Shown piece after piece: positions 1 through 11,567 of a DNA stretch of 64,000 bases. This DNA comes from Stromatinia cepivora. Taxonomy: Eukaryota; Ascomycota; Leotiomycetes; Helotiales; Sclerotiniaceae. Both the position numbers and the translations under genes were made by a program. The notes below the pieces were generated by a model that was not told the DNA's origin, ran no database searches, and worked only from the letters and a program-made list of their open reading frames with translations. The stretch's first letter is position 1, and every line of letters starts with the position of its first letter. The stretch spans positions 1-64,000 of the forward strand of contig RCTD01000019.1 in NCBI GenBank assembly GCA_014898415.1. Direction: 5' to 3'.

Positions 1-29
1 AACCCTTCAATATCCAAACCCAAACAAAA

Positions 30-739
30 ATGTCAACCCAAGAACCCCGCCCCCAAATCATCGGTGCAGAAAGCGGTCCCGAACCACCCTTCCCCTTACG
101 CATGCAAGGCGAAGTAGTATCAGGCTTTGGTCGCGGCTCAAAAGAAGTATATTCTATCCCTCCCCCTTATCATAAAATCTACCACAAACAATTAACTAAC
201 ACATCCATAAATAGCTCGGTATCCCCACAGCCAATATCCCCGTAACAAACGTCCCTTGGATCGATACCGCCCCGTCCGGCGTCTACTTCGGCTACGCAGC
301 CCTGGATCTGCCCTCAACACACCCTAATCTACAAACCTCCCCTTCCCCTTCCCCTTCCCCTTCCCTTTCCCCCCCATCATCCTCCTCCCCCTTCCCAACA
401 ACCCGCCTCTACCCCATGGTAATGTCCATCGGCTACAACCCCTTCTACCGCAACACCGTGCGCTCCGCCGAAGTCCACCTCCTGCACACCTTCACACACG
501 ATTTCTACGGTTCGCAAATGCGTGTTAAGATTCTGGGGTATATTAGGCCGGAATTGGATTATGTGGATCGGGAGAGTTTGGTGAGGGATATAGAGATGGA
601 TATTGAGGTTGCGAGGAGGAGTTTGGGGAGGGAGGCGTGGGGGGTGCAGAGGGAGGGAAAGGATGGGTGGTTATTGGGGGTTGGGGGGGAGGTGGGGGAG
701 GGGGAGGGGAAGGGGAAGGAAGAGAAGGAGGGGAAGTAG
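30..739 (+). CDS. FMN1: riboflavin kinase (ATP:riboflavin 5'-phosphotransferase)
   Basis: The model is join(30..146,215..739), 213 residues. The 68-nt intron 147-214 has a GT start, a CTAAC branch point and a TAG end. Splicing joins GFGRGSKE to LGIPTANIP, the conserved N-terminal motif of eukaryotic riboflavin kinases (PTAN is the nucleotide/metal-binding motif). SGVYFGYA, SIGYNPFY and EVHLLHTF..DFYG follow in the family order. The enzyme phosphorylates riboflavin to FMN, the first step of flavin cofactor synthesis. Two regions are unusual for the family: a Ser/Pro-rich insert at about residues 77-102, encoded by a CCTTCC microsatellite, and a Gly/Glu/Lys-rich C-terminal tail. The ATG at 30 is the first in frame, and only 29 bases lie upstream. 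Convergent with CDK1. Confidence 0.93.
338..376. repeat. CCTTCC/CCCTTC microsatellite inside FMN1
   Basis: About 39 bases of near-perfect C/T-only repeats in frame with FMN1. They encode alternating Ser-Pro and expand a loop between the PTAN strand and the SIGYNPFY motif. Length variation between strains is likely, but this is inference. Confidence 0.8.
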
Positions 740-1415
740 GGGGTTCTGGACAGGAAGGAGAGGGGAAGAGGAGGGGAGGGGGGGATAGAGTGACAATGAT
801 TGATGAAGTGGTGAAACAAGCGGAGGCGTTTGGGAAATAGATGGTAGAATAATTATTAGATGGATACGTTATAAAGGCAGATCAAAGATATACACACAAT
901 TTCGCACTATACATTTCAAAAGAACATCACATCTCACTCATATACCCTCAAAGGCAAGCCGAAAAAATGTGTATTTTTGTTTTTTCTCTACAACTACATG
1001 CGTCAAAATTAGATCGCAGGCATGCCAGAAAGATACCACTCATTACTTGCCTATCTGCCTATAAACACTCGCAAAACGCAAGTATAAAAAAAAACAAAAG
1101 GCCTGCAGAAAGCATAGGGTAGTAAAATAGAATAAATTAAGAAAAAACGAAAAAATGTAGCTTGTAACCAGAAACCTTAAAGTGTATATCCCGCCCGCCC
1201 CATTCTTAATAAACCCCCTCCATGCATGCAATTCTTATCCTGAAGCTCATGGCTATTTTATGTTTAGCTATAAGCTCTATTCATTCATCTTTCCTCGCTC
1301 GCCCTAATCATTCGTTCGCTCCGTTCAGTGCCCTTCATATCATAAATCATCTCATCACATCTTATCGCAAACTCATAATCATCCAATGTATGCTATTATT
1401 GGTATGCTTCAGTCC
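740..1415. other. intergenic, shared 3' regions of FMN1 and CDK1
   Basis: The genes on both sides end here (convergent). The first 100 bases are purine-rich low complexity. The rest is AT-rich, with poly-A-like stretches near 1,080-1,160 that could hold the two polyadenylation regions. No coding signal was found. Confidence 0.6.
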
Positions 1416-2601
1416 TCAGTGGTATCCATTTGTGGGTTTGTATGTGGCTCCTAAGCCTCGTCCAGAGTATGCTGAGCTTCCTTCCTCGAAATATGGGTGT
1501 GCGCATGCTTGCTTGGCAGAAATACGTCCAGCTGGGTCGTAGACAAGCATCAATTCGAGAAGGTCCAGTCCATTATCATCGAGATTCGTGCAAAGGGGTT
1601 GGCTCATATCGCGTTGCCATTTGGGGAACGATGGCTTGAAGTCGGGGAAACAAGTCTTGTCGCTTACACCGGGCCATTCTTGATCATTGGGTGTACCTAA
1701 AAGCCTAGAAATATGTTAGCTAGCTAGCTGAACATATAGTCATGAGTGCCATTGGCGTAGACAATGAGAATTTGAAAAGTTGTGTGTCTTACTTGAAGAT
1801 CTTGAAGATTTCGTCAATTTCAGAATCACCAGGGAACAATGGTTTTCTTGTACACATCTCTGCGAAAATACATCCAACAGACCACATATCAACACCAGTA
1901 GAGTATTGTCGACCTCCAAGAAGAATTTCAGGAGCACGGTACCATAAGGTAACGACTTCGTGGGTATATGTTCGAAGAGGTACACCAAAAGCACGAGCAA
2001 GACCAAAATCTGCAAGCTTGAGATTACCTTCTCGATCAATGAGCAAATTCTGTGGCTTCAAATCTCGGTGAAGAACTCGATGTGCGTGACAATATCGAAT
2101 ACCTTCGCACAATTGACTCATGAACTTCTTAACCATAGCATCACCCAAACCTAATCTACCCAAGTCTGGACCGGATCCTTCCGGTAAAGCTCTACCTCTA
2201 CCACCATCGGCAACTGGAAGAGCCTCCATATATTTCTTGAGATCAAGGTCGAGGAATTCGAAGACGAGGTATAATTTATGGCCATCTGCATGAACGATAT
2301 TAAGGAGTCGAACAATATTTGGATCATTCATTTCCTTGAGAAGAGAAATCTCTCTAATGGCGGTACTAGGAACCCCTTCATCTTCGGCCTCGAGTCGAAT
2401 CTTCTTTAAAGCAACGATACGTCCTGGATGAGAAAGATCCTTGGCTTTGTAAACAACACCATAGGTACCTGCGCGTGAATTATGTTAGTATAGAGTATCG
2501 CGTTGTCTAGTAAACAAAGACTCTTCGCTATGATTTTGCTGAGGGCTTGGCGCATTGAACATACCCTCTCCAATCTTCTCCAACTTTTGGTAATTCTCCA
2601 T
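1416..2601 (-). CDS. CDK1: cyclin-dependent kinase CDK1 (Cdc28/Cdc2/NimX type)
   Basis: The model is complement(join(1416..1704,1793..2468,2565..2601)), 333 residues. Both introns (88 and 96 nt) start GTA and end AG. The protein starts [20 protein letters not shown], with the Thr14/Tyr15 pair that Wee1-type kinases phosphorylate. Other landmarks are the ATP lysine in VALKK (residue 34), the cyclin-binding helix PSTAIRE (46-52), HRDLKPQN (catalytic Asp148), DFG (Asp166) and the activation-loop Thr181 in YTHEVVT. The C-terminal lobe ends in a short [13 protein letters not shown] tail. A Gly/Pro-rich insert of roughly 25 residues (about 97-121) follows the KKYME helix; yeast Cdc28 and human CDK1 lack it, but it is usual in filamentous ascomycetes. 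It is the master kinase of the G1/S and G2/M transitions with A/B/Cln cyclins. The first exon is only 37 nt. Confidence 0.97.
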
Positions 2602-3312
2602 TGTCGAATATACTTGATACTGAAAGGTCAAAGAACGCAGTGGTCAAGTTGAAATAAATCTTCTTTTGTCCGTGAAGTGGGGGCGGTGAAGGAGGGGCAG
2701 TTTGGGATGGTAATTGGTTCTGGGTTATGGTAACAACAGCATCTATTTTGAAAAAGGGACTATGCAAAGATTTGAAGGATTCGTAACTTGGAAAATGAAA
2801 GGAAACAAATTAGCTACAAAAAGATGGTAATATCAAGGATTGTTGTTGCATTAGTCTGTAGTAGAATCTTGTGTGTTGTAGTACCCGGATTTTACTCGAA
2901 TTGGTGAAGTTATTGAAGAGGAATCCGTACGAAATCGTTGATATGGTCGTTATGTTATTCGTTCTCAAGGAGTAAACAAGATATGATCAAATAAACATTA
3001 AACAATGTAACCCCGGTCAGCGGCATAAGCGGCGCGTTTTAACGCGAGATCGGCCATAAGTAATCCCGAAAAGTCAAAAAAAAAATTATGATCCTAGTTA
3101 GCTTTAGTTCTACTCAAACTATTCGAAATGTCTTGTTTAGTGAGGCGCGATTCAATTCATTTAGAAGATTTGTTAGTGACTTCCTAGTTTGGTGAAAGTT
3201 CAAGTCAGATTACAACTGTTGATTGGAGCACTCGACGAGGCTAGGCCCCAATTTTATCCCTTTCGTTCAACACTTAATCAGGAAGCAAGTCATCTCCATC
3301 AAACTGGTCAAG
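2602..3312. promoter_or_regulatory. divergent intergenic region between CDK1 and the AlkB gene
   Basis: It must hold the upstream regions of both flanking genes, which point away from each other. A perfect inverted motif CGCGTT-TT-AACGCG lies at 3,033-3,046. Each arm carries an ACGCG core, the sequence read by MBF (Swi6/Mbp1-type) regulators of cell-cycle genes in yeasts. That this site regulates CDK1 is inference, since it sits about 430 bases upstream of the CDK1 start. No gene is seen. Confidence 0.35.
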
Positions 3313-4652
3313 ATGGAAGATACATTCTCTGACCGAACCACCACCCAAACACCAGAAATGGAGATTACTCTCTCTGATCGAACTACCACCACAACACCCA
3401 AAATGGAGCAAAAGGATCTTCATCAGAGTGCTCCTCGGCATTTGAAAGAAGCATTCAAGCTTTACAAACAGACTACTTATACCGCAACCGAAGATTCTCC
3501 TTCTACTGCTGATGTTACCAACCTAGAAAGCCTACCTGAAGAGGCACGAAACATAGCTTTTGAAGATTTTATGAAAGCGGCTCCCCCTTTCGAGCCACTG
3601 TCACCCAAAACCTCCCACAGCCAGTATTCATTTCGATCGCCAGGTCATGAGCCGTCCTCATCAAAATCGCAACGGGAAGGTTCATCGTATGGTTCTGAGG
3701 TTATACCTGGTAGGAAACTATGGTTTTTCTTTTCTTCTAGTACAAATTTAACTCATTTGAGGAAAATCAATTCATTTAAAAGAACCAACTTATTTGAAAG
3801 GCTAAGACGATTACATTGCTTTATACCTAAATTCTTATAGTATCTATGAAAAAATGTCGTCTTTCTTTCTATATTATTCTTCTTGAACTTCCCAATAGCC
3901 CCCATCAAGCAACTTCTAATCATGATCTAGGACTCATGGTTTTTCCATCTCTCATTCCCCCAGAAGTTCAAAAAGAGTTGATTCGGCGAATAGTACACCG
4001 TGATCTTTTGGACCCAAAACATATGACCAACCTACATGCCCATTACGAAGTCGAATTCCCTCCTTCAGAAACTGCTTCTGGAGAATCCATTGTCGCTAGG
4101 CCTAAAGATCCCACCATACATCCAAAAGCATTAAATTACTTGGAAGTCATGACGAAAAAGTTACGCTGGATTACTCTTGGAGGGCAGTATGATTGGACAA
4201 AGAAAGTATATCCAGAAGGGGAGCCTCCCAAATTTCCCAGTGACATTGCGAATCTTATTGAAGGTCTTTTCCCTGATATGGAACCTCAAGCAGCCATTGT
4301 CAATTTCTATTCTCCGAAAGATACCCTACAATTACACCGTGATGGTGCAGAAAATGTCGATCGTGGCCTGGTTAGCATCAGTCTTGGTTGTGATTGTATC
4401 TTTATGATTGCCTTGGACAATCCGAAAACCGAAAAAGACCATCTGGCCATTCGTCTCAGATCTGGCGATGTACTATATATGAAGGAAGAGTCACGGTTTG
4501 CCTGGCATGGAGTTCCAAAGATAATTCCTCACACATGCCCGGAGTACCTTGAGCAGCTCAAGTTGGATATAAAAAATTTCCCACAGTTTATGGTGGATAA
4601 GAGAATCAATTTGAATGTGCGACAAGTGCGAGAACGGAAGTCGGACTGTTGA
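3313..4652 (+). CDS. AlkB-family Fe(II)/2-oxoglutarate dioxygenase, ALKBH1-like
   Basis: Two exons, about 379 residues: 3313..3709 and 3910..4652. The donor is GTAGGA at 3,710. The acceptor at 3,909 (CATCAAG) keeps frame; one at 3,840 (TTATAG) also does and would add 23 residues, so the junction is uncertain. The catalytic domain starts at GLMVFPSLIPPEVQ. It carries the iron ligands HRD (His275, Asp277) and a distal histidine in FAWHG (His332), followed by RINLNVR (Arg364, Arg370), the AlkB 2-oxoglutarate-binding signature. LHRDGAENVDRGLVSISLG matches ALKBH1-type members, which demethylate nucleic acids (tRNA, mitochondrial RNA or DNA). The N-terminal 130 residues are low complexity with a TTTTTP-like duplication and look disordered. 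The start at 3,313 is the first ATG of the open frame. Confidence 0.85.
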
Positions 4653-4861
4653 TTCGCCAATCTCAATCTTAGCCCTTTAAAATGCGATAGTTTCCGACTA
4701 ACATATGGCCTACCCGATGCATTGATAACAACCCACACAACTAAGTTTCCTTATCTCTTTGAGCGGAAATTTCATATAAAAAAGCCCTATCCCGCTGTGT
4801 TGCAGCATCAACCTCCCTTTTTCACTCTTCTAAGGACTTTCCAACAAGCGGAGAAATTATT

Positions 4862-7160
4862 ATGGGTGGTAATACAGATGGATCTTCCGAATCACCGTTG
4901 CCCATCATGGGCCCTTGGGCGGCAGGCACAATCCAACCAAAAAAATCAGATGTACTGTGGCATGTCCAGAACAAACACATTATACATTCGCTCGTCATTA
5001 CCGTCTCTCACATTAAGATGTACTGGTACGAGAAATTCATCGAGAGAAATCGGCAGCTTCGCCCGAGAACAATCACGTCGGATTGGCGGGTTGTCGCAAA
5101 GAACAAGCGTGATTCAGTCAATGGATTGATCCCTGAGAACTGGCGCTTGGACTCGATACCCTCAGTCATGGAACAGAAAGATGTAACAGGCCAATACATT
5201 CAGCAGTTTCTTTCTACTCGAGAGGTTGAGATTACTGAAATGGACGCTGTAGGAATAGTAGAGAAAACGACAAGTGGTAAATGGAAGTCACGGGAAGTTT
5301 GTGAAGCCTTTTGTCACCGGGCAGCCTTAGCGCATCAATTGGTTGGTAATATGAAATTCCACTTTCAATAACGATATTAATTTTCTTAATGTAGATTAAT
5401 TGTTTACATGAAATATTTTTCGATGATGCTATTTCAGAAGCGCAAAAACTTGACGATTATTTTTCCGAGCACAAAAAGCCAGTTGGTCCACTACATGGAT
5501 TACCTGTCAGCTTGAAAGACCAGTAAGTTCAGCCCTTATGTTTGGATGCAAGTTTCTCATAATTCTTTAGGTTTCATGTCAAAGGTGTCGAAACCACTAT
5601 GGGCTATGTAGGCTGGATCGGAACCTTCGAAGGGAAGAAGGGTACGGGGAAAGAGCGAATTTTCGAGAGCGAAATGGTCAAGGAGTTACGGAATCTTGGC
5701 GCAATCATGTTTTGTAAAACAGCCGTTCCTCAAACCCTTATGGCAGGCGAGACTGTCAACAATATTATGGGCACGACGGAGAATCCTAAGAACAGATTAC
5801 TAGGACCAGGTGGAAGTTCGGGAGGTGAAGGAGCATTGATAGGATTGAGAGGAAGTCCCGTAGGATTTGGAACAGATATCGGAGGAAGCATTCGTATTCC
5901 AGCAGCTTTCAATGGTCTTTATGGTATCCGTCCTTCGGCAGGTAGAATGCCATATGAAGGTATGGCCAACAGTTTGGCCGGACAAAATACTATTTTATCT
6001 GTTGTGGGGCCAATTGCTACTACAGCTCGATCTTTAAAATTGATCATGAAGAGCATCCTTAGTGCTCAACCGTGGCTTTATGATCCATTAGTGTGTGAAA
6101 TACCATGGCGTGATGAACAAGAACAGATGGTTCATGATGCTATCAAATCTAATGGGGGTGGTCAATTGGCTTTTGGAGTCTTCAAATGCGATAGAGGTGT
6201 TGCTCCCCAACCTCCTGTGGCTAGAGCCATTGATATTGTGGTTAATACGGTCAAGAGACTTGGACATAAGGTTATCGAAGTAAGTAGAAAGATATGAATC
6301 ATAAGCAAACATACGTTGCCTTTTTAAAAACGGTTGCTAATTACGTGAATTTAGTGGGATCCACCTTCTCATCAACGAGGATGTGCTATAGGAGTGAGTA
6401 TCCTCTACCTCCATCTAGCTGTACACATTTTTTAACAATTCATCAGAGTAAAGCATGGTCTTTCGACGGAGGAAAAGATGGTTTGTCGCCTACCAATATT
6501 CTAGCTCTCCCGTTCCTCAAATTAACAATTTACAGTCCACGAAGCCCTAGCACTTTCCGGCGAACCTATGATTCCCCAAATCCAAGGTCACTACAGTGTC
6601 CTTAAACCTCAAATGACCGGTTTCGACATCGCAGCCGTCAATGTCGAAAAGCGAGAATACCAGAAAGAATACATGGAATATTGGAACAGCACTGCAGAAC
6701 TTACTGGTACGGGAAGGGCCGTCGATGCGGTTATTACACCTTTGGCTCCTATGCCTGCGAATATTTCCATGACGTTTGATTATATAGGTACGTGTTCATT
6801 ACTACGAAGAAGTGCATACGACTAATTCATATTCAGCATATTCAACATTCGTCAATCTTCTCGATTATAGCGCTGCAATTCTACCGGTCACGACGGTGAA
6901 TAAAAATATCGATCTTTTCGATCATGGATATAAACCATTGAATGAGGAGGATGAAAAGGTTTGGAAATGTTGTATGTTTATGACTCATTATTTTTCTCTA
7001 ATATCTTGGCATGAATGAATGAAGAGAAGCTAATGCAAAATCAGATGATCCGGAAATTTACGATGGTGCGCATGTTTCGGTGCAGATTGTAGGGAGGAGG
7101 TTTCAGGAGGAAAAAATTATTGCTATTACGGGGATGCTGGGGGAAGCGTTGGGGAAATAG
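4862..7160 (+). CDS. amidase-signature family hydrolase (fungal acetamidase/fatty-acid-amide type)
   Basis: Eight exons: 4862..5341, 5395..5522, 5571..6279, 6355..6393, 6447..6480, 6536..6787, 6837..6971, 7045..7160 (630 residues). All junctions use GT..AG and keep frame. The Ser-Ser-Lys triad is complete: Lys201 in VSLKDQ, the cis-Ser in GPGGSSGGEGAL (285/286) and nucleophile Ser309 in GTDIGGSIRIPA. The C-terminal half (DGGKDVHEALALSGEP, VDAVITPLAPMPA, YSTFVNLLDYSAAILPVT) is typical of fungal members. They cleave amide bonds, but the substrate cannot be read from sequence. The start is uncertain: from 4,862 the N-terminus is some 50-70 residues longer than usual, and an ATG at 5,021 (MYWYEKFIERN) or further splicing would shorten it. 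The family's usual opening, WR..A..KR.S....IP..WRL, begins near 5,080. Confidence 0.9.
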
Positions 7161-8463
7161 TGGGAGAGATGTTTAAGGAGAGGGGAAGAGAAGGGGGAAG
7201 AGAGTTTGGGATTGTGATTGGGTTTGGTTTGGTTTGGTTTGGGGATTTAAGATTATGCGGTATGAGATATGATATACAAAGTTTAGTATGGTATTATTTA
7301 AAAGAGATACCAGATAGATTTTGTTGTCTTTGGAGTATGAGGTTTTGGTTAAATTGAATTATAAGATTATAATAGTTCGAAATCATTTAAATGTTGAATT
7401 AGAAAATGAGAAAATGAATAGATTATCTATAAAATATGAGATAAATGAGATGATAATCATAGTAATATAAAATCAATATATAAAAACTAAGTTGAAACTT
7501 TGAAAATCCGAAGAAGAGAGAGAGAGAGAGGCTTTGTATTATAGGAAATCGTTATATAGTACTAGCGCACTGCTACTGGCCGAATGATCTTTTCATACCA
7601 AAACTCAATCATTTTAAAAAATCATAATAATTTCGATTTGAATAAAAACATAATTAAAACTAGGAAAGTGTATCATTTCGAATTAAATAAATAATAAAAA
7701 ATAAATAAATTATTTTTCTAATATTTTAAAATAGTAAAATCAAGTTTTAAAATGATTATATAGAATTTTGATTCGATTTTTATAATAAGATGAATAAAAT
7801 TTAAAAATTTGAAATTCAAAACTGTATAATTCTATCAATAAATAAAATTTATGAAAACTAGAATTATAGAATCTTTGAATGATAAATTTTGTCGGAATAT
7901 GAATCACGTGCATGGTAAGGATGGTAAGGATGGTAAGGATCACGTGCGCACTAGTGCTCGCACTAGTGCCTCGGCATGCACCATTATATAGATCTTCACC
8001 CTCCATAGATTCTAGCTCTCTAGACAAAATCAAAACGTATTAACAAAGAGTTCTATACGTTCGTTGATAAGCTTCACTTCCCCGTGTACAGTTGTCCCAA
8101 CAAATTTTATATTTTTATAAGGATTTTCTTTCAAAATATATAATTCTTTTAATATAAATAAGTGAAAAGAGTGAGTTTTGATATAAAAAGGACTTGTGAC
8201 TACTAGAAGTGTACGGTTACTGTATAGTACTAGACCACTTATAATTATTAGCCGAAAGACTTTTTTATATCAAAACTCATTTACTTTAACAAATAATAAT
8301 ATTTATAAAAATAATAAAAAGATCTTTCAAATTTAACATCTTAAATATTTCGATTCAAAATAATAATTAAAATTGTGAAATTTTTTTTATAGTTTTTTTT
8401 AGATAATATACTCAAGACAAAAAATTAATGAAATAAATTTAAAATAATCTTTATAAAGAAAAT
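7161..8463. other. AT-rich transition zone left of the gypsy element
   Basis: No gene. After about 7,380 the sequence becomes AT-rich and simple. It includes a (GA)n tract near 7,515-7,530, a triplicated GGATGGTAA unit at 7,917-7,940 next to CACGTG and CACTAGTGC palindromes, and fragments of an inverted-repeat element (8,171-8,281, with a related piece at 7,555-7,615). Confidence 0.6.
8171..8281. repeat. short inverted repeat (hairpin/MITE-like fragment)
   Basis: GTGAGTTTTGATATAAAAA at 8,171 reappears inverted at 8,262-8,281, flanking a spacer of about 70 bases. The right half (TAGTACTAG..GCCGAAAGAC..CAAAACTCA) has a diverged direct copy at 7,555-7,615. Probably a relic of a small non-autonomous element; the family is unknown. 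Confidence 0.5.
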
Positions 8464-8745
8464 TGTGACGCATAAGAGCCGTAGTAGAGCTGAATAAACA
8501 GGGTCAATTATGTTCTTTAGAATCTACAATTGAAGAACTATGGCTTATAAGGAACAATTAGATATATATACATAAATACCCATTTGTAGACTGTAAAATT
8601 GTATGTATATATTATTAGGGTTACCATTTTATTATACTAAATCATATGATTCATAACGTATACGCATAAATAATCAATTCATAAATTGATATAGGAGATA
8701 AAAGGTATTATGTGATTAATCTCCTATAATTCACGATTCGTGATA
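8464..8745 (-). repeat. 3' LTR of left gypsy copy
   Basis: 282 bp, ending ATTCGTGATA on the plus strand (a TGACA end altered by a C-to-T change) and starting TGTGACG. Direct repeat of 16,907-17,188 and inverted repeat of 39,990-40,271 and 48,432-48,712. Confidence 0.9.
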
Positions 8746-9376
8746 CTACCCCCCCCCTTCGGAAAAGTTTGCCCTCGAGTATTTCAGTCCTCTATTCTAT
8801 TGCTATTTCATCGGAAACCAGGTTTTGTGAAGGTTCATAAGTTTTAAATCAATTAGATTGATCATTTTGGTTGATTTAATCAATTTAATGGAAATTGACC
8901 AAATTGACCAAAATTATCGACCAAATTGATCAAAATAACGAATGAATTGACTAAATCGACCAAATTGTTCATCAATTGGTTAAATTAATATTGATTCGTA
9001 TTCTCCTTGATTTGGGGAACCTCTGAAAGGAAAAAGTTTCAATAGAAAAGGGAAGGAGGTTGAATTATGATATAATAATAATGAATGGTTAATATAATCA
9101 ATTCCGAAATCGATCAAATTAATCGATCAAATTGATCAAATCAACTAAATTAAACGAAATCGATAAAGGTAATATTACATTTCGTTTTTACTATATTTAA
9201 GTTTCCTTTTGCATGATTTTTGAAATGATTATAAATATAAGTTTTTTGAAATATATTGCTTTTGTATTATCTTAATAATGGTAGCTTGTTTATTATATAG
9301 AGTTCGGGTTATATATGTATATAATCAAATTCCTTCGAATTTATATAGGTTTTTGATCTTTTTACGATTGTATATA

Positions 9377-9526
9377 TGTGACGAACCCAACGAGCGTTTA
9401 GAGATCAACCTTAGAATTAAAAGCTACAAAGCTAAAGAGAGTATGCTATAAAGTTATATATATGATCGGCTTGGAGCTTAATACCGTATTAACCCGATCG
9501 AACGTGATTATATATATCTTGTAACA
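9377..9526 (-). repeat. 150-bp LTR of nested element (left copy, lower)
   Basis: It starts TGTGACGAACCCAACG and ends TTGTAACA, with a pyrimidine tract immediately after it. Near-identical to 10,902-11,051, 46,223-46,372 and 47,748-47,897 apart from transitions. Confidence 0.88.
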
Positions 9527-10901
9527 TTATCCCCTCTTTTTGAAAAGTTCGCCTCGAATTTATTTTAAATGAATGATTTAAATACAAAATAATTACTAAT
9601 CTTTTTTTAATAAAAATTCCTGATATACAGATTGCATTATAATCAACGAATATGTATCCATTATACCATATACCTTCTTTAAACGATCTTCAAAATATCG
9701 GTTATTGATCATTTTTCCTAAATCCTTATCATTATTGTTTTCAGGTTTAGTAATCAATATAATAACTAAAATAAGCTTTTATCGATCTCAAACTCCTTGA
9801 TATAGATTTAACGGATAGATTTATACCCAATAAAAATTATTTCCATATTATATACATTTATTTTGCTTATGCAAAAGAGTTCTTTTAGAAAAGAAAAACT
9901 CGAACGCTTGTATACAGAATAGAATCAAAATACGATCGAGTTTATCCGATTGAATATCAAAAGGGCTAAGGGCACCAATAATATTAAGGTTGCTAATATC
10001 CATTGGATCATAATTCCGAAAATGGGATGGATTCTGTAATATATATAGAGCTCTAAATTCACTAGAATAAAATGATACAGAAAATCCATTCGTTGTATAA
10101 GTAATTAATTGTTGCATAATTTAAACAAAATCGGAATAGGAACAAAGAAAAGAAAATTATTGAAAAAAACGATTTCTAAAAATAACATTGAGTCCATTAC
10201 AAAAGGTTGAGATTTTATTCGAATTGGATCAATTCTGATCTTTGGCTTTGTAAAGGGTCCTTTCGAATTTAGTAATATAAGTATATAAAAAATCGATTCT
10301 TTGTTTAAGAATGAATAACTTGTTTTCAGCTTCTTGAATTTTATTTAGATTGTTGTAAACGTATATAAATTGATTTAGGATCGTTGTATAATCTAAGGGA
10401 ATATTTTGATCAAAAGAAGAAAGCTAAAGTAGTATTATAACTTATATATAAGATTCGAGATTGAGATAAATATAGTAAAATTGAACTGTAGAATTGCCGA
10501 TTGCAGTATTATCTACTTGTAGTTTCGTTCAAATCAAAGGAAGCCAGATATCGAACTTTTGAAAACTACCATTGAATTTTTCAGAATCAGGGAAAAAGGG
10601 TTTCGAATAAAAAAGAATATAAACAACAGAAATGCATTTAAGAATCAGGGAGTATAAAAACGAGATTTCATCTCATTAATGAATCACTTCACCACGAAGT
10701 TTTGCAATTGTAAGGTTTATCGAATCGTAATTTATAGCTTAGAAATTAAAGGTAAGAAAAAAGACAACATCTTCGAATAATATCAAGAAGATCCATATAC
10801 AAGCGAGAGAGTATAAGTATATGCCTAAACAGAAGCAAATGGAGTATGCATAAGTATATACAGATATTATTCTATTTCTTATCTGGAAAAACTTTTAATA
10901 A

Positions 10902-11051
10902 TGTGACGAATCCAACAAGCGTTTAAAGATCAACCTTAGAATTAAAAGCTACAGAGTTAAAGAGAGTGTGCTACAAAGCTATATATATGATCGGCTCGGA
11001 GCTTAGTACTGTACTAGCCCGATCGGACGCGATCACGTGTATCTCGTGACA
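10902..11051 (-). repeat. 150-bp LTR of nested element (left copy, upper)
   Basis: It starts TGTGACGAATCCAACAAG and ends CTCGTGACA. It is the 5' LTR in minus-strand sense. It carries ATCACGTGTATCTCGTGACA at the end, the least mutated version in the window. Confidence 0.88.
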
Positions 11052-11372
11052 ATATATATATATTATTATAAAATTATAATATCTAATCTATTGAATTAAA
11101 GAACATTTTTTTTCCTTTAATTTTATAAATGAATCGTTATTTATATAATTATAATTATCTTTTTTGTTTTTATAAAACTTTATTCAATCAATTAATCGAT
11201 TGGAAGGATCAAACAATATTGGATTGGCCAGATGAAAATCATATAGAAAGTGCAATAATGTTTTAAAATCGGAAATAGGATACCAAATAAAATCGATATT
11301 GCTATTAAGTTACGAGATTCTGTATAATAGGGTTTTTCGTGTTTTCTTTATTACTAAAATCTTCTTTATTTT

Positions 11373-11567
11373 TTATTCCGAATTATTAGTTATATTAATA
11401 GATAAAGATAATTCGAATATCTGATTAGAAAAAGGATCATTATATGCTTTGTATAATTGATCTAAAAAGAAAATAGAATGAATTTTCATTATAATCGGAA
11501 GTTCAAATTTGAAAAAGCTTCTAGATCGATTAATGATCTTGAATCTTCTTTGAATTAGGAAGTCCAA
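11373..11567 (-). pseudogene. integrase C-terminal remnant of the left gypsy copy
   Basis: This minus-strand frame encodes a piece that aligns with the right copy at 45,610-45,790: LIQRRFKI..FKFELP..MKIHSIF..D. This is the SH3-like integrase tail pattern (KLGPF-type loop, LP..M.IHPVFHVS). The chromodomain region should follow at about 11,150-11,370, but it is too mutated to read alone. Confidence 0.6.

Larger units (their letters stand above)
9377..11051 (-). mobile_element. 1,675-bp non-autonomous LTR element nested in the left gypsy copy
   Basis: Two 150-bp direct LTRs (9,377-9,526 and 10,902-11,051) flank a 1,375-bp interior. The target duplication ATATA lies at 9,372-9,376 and 11,052-11,056. 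A pyrimidine tract just inside the lower LTR (polypurine on the minus strand) sets the orientation as minus. The interior has no long open frame. A weak minus-strand frame at 9,848-10,117 has a counterpart at 46,709-46,939 in the other copy (shared LYILQNSSYFRNY..IQSDK pattern), possibly a gag remnant. In size and structure it resembles TRIM/LARD-type passengers. The LTR ends (TGTGACGA..CGTGACA) nearly match those of the gypsy host. Confidence 0.85.

Noticed and set aside
559..819. Pro/Ser-rich minus-strand frame over FMN1
   Set aside because: Antisense of the purine-rich FMN1 3' end; low complexity creates the open frame.
9848..10117. Protein-coding gene in the 1,675-bp nested element
   Set aside because: The similar frame in the other copy follows from shared ancestry of the DNA. 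No recognised domain, and it is interrupted, so it is not annotated as a gene.
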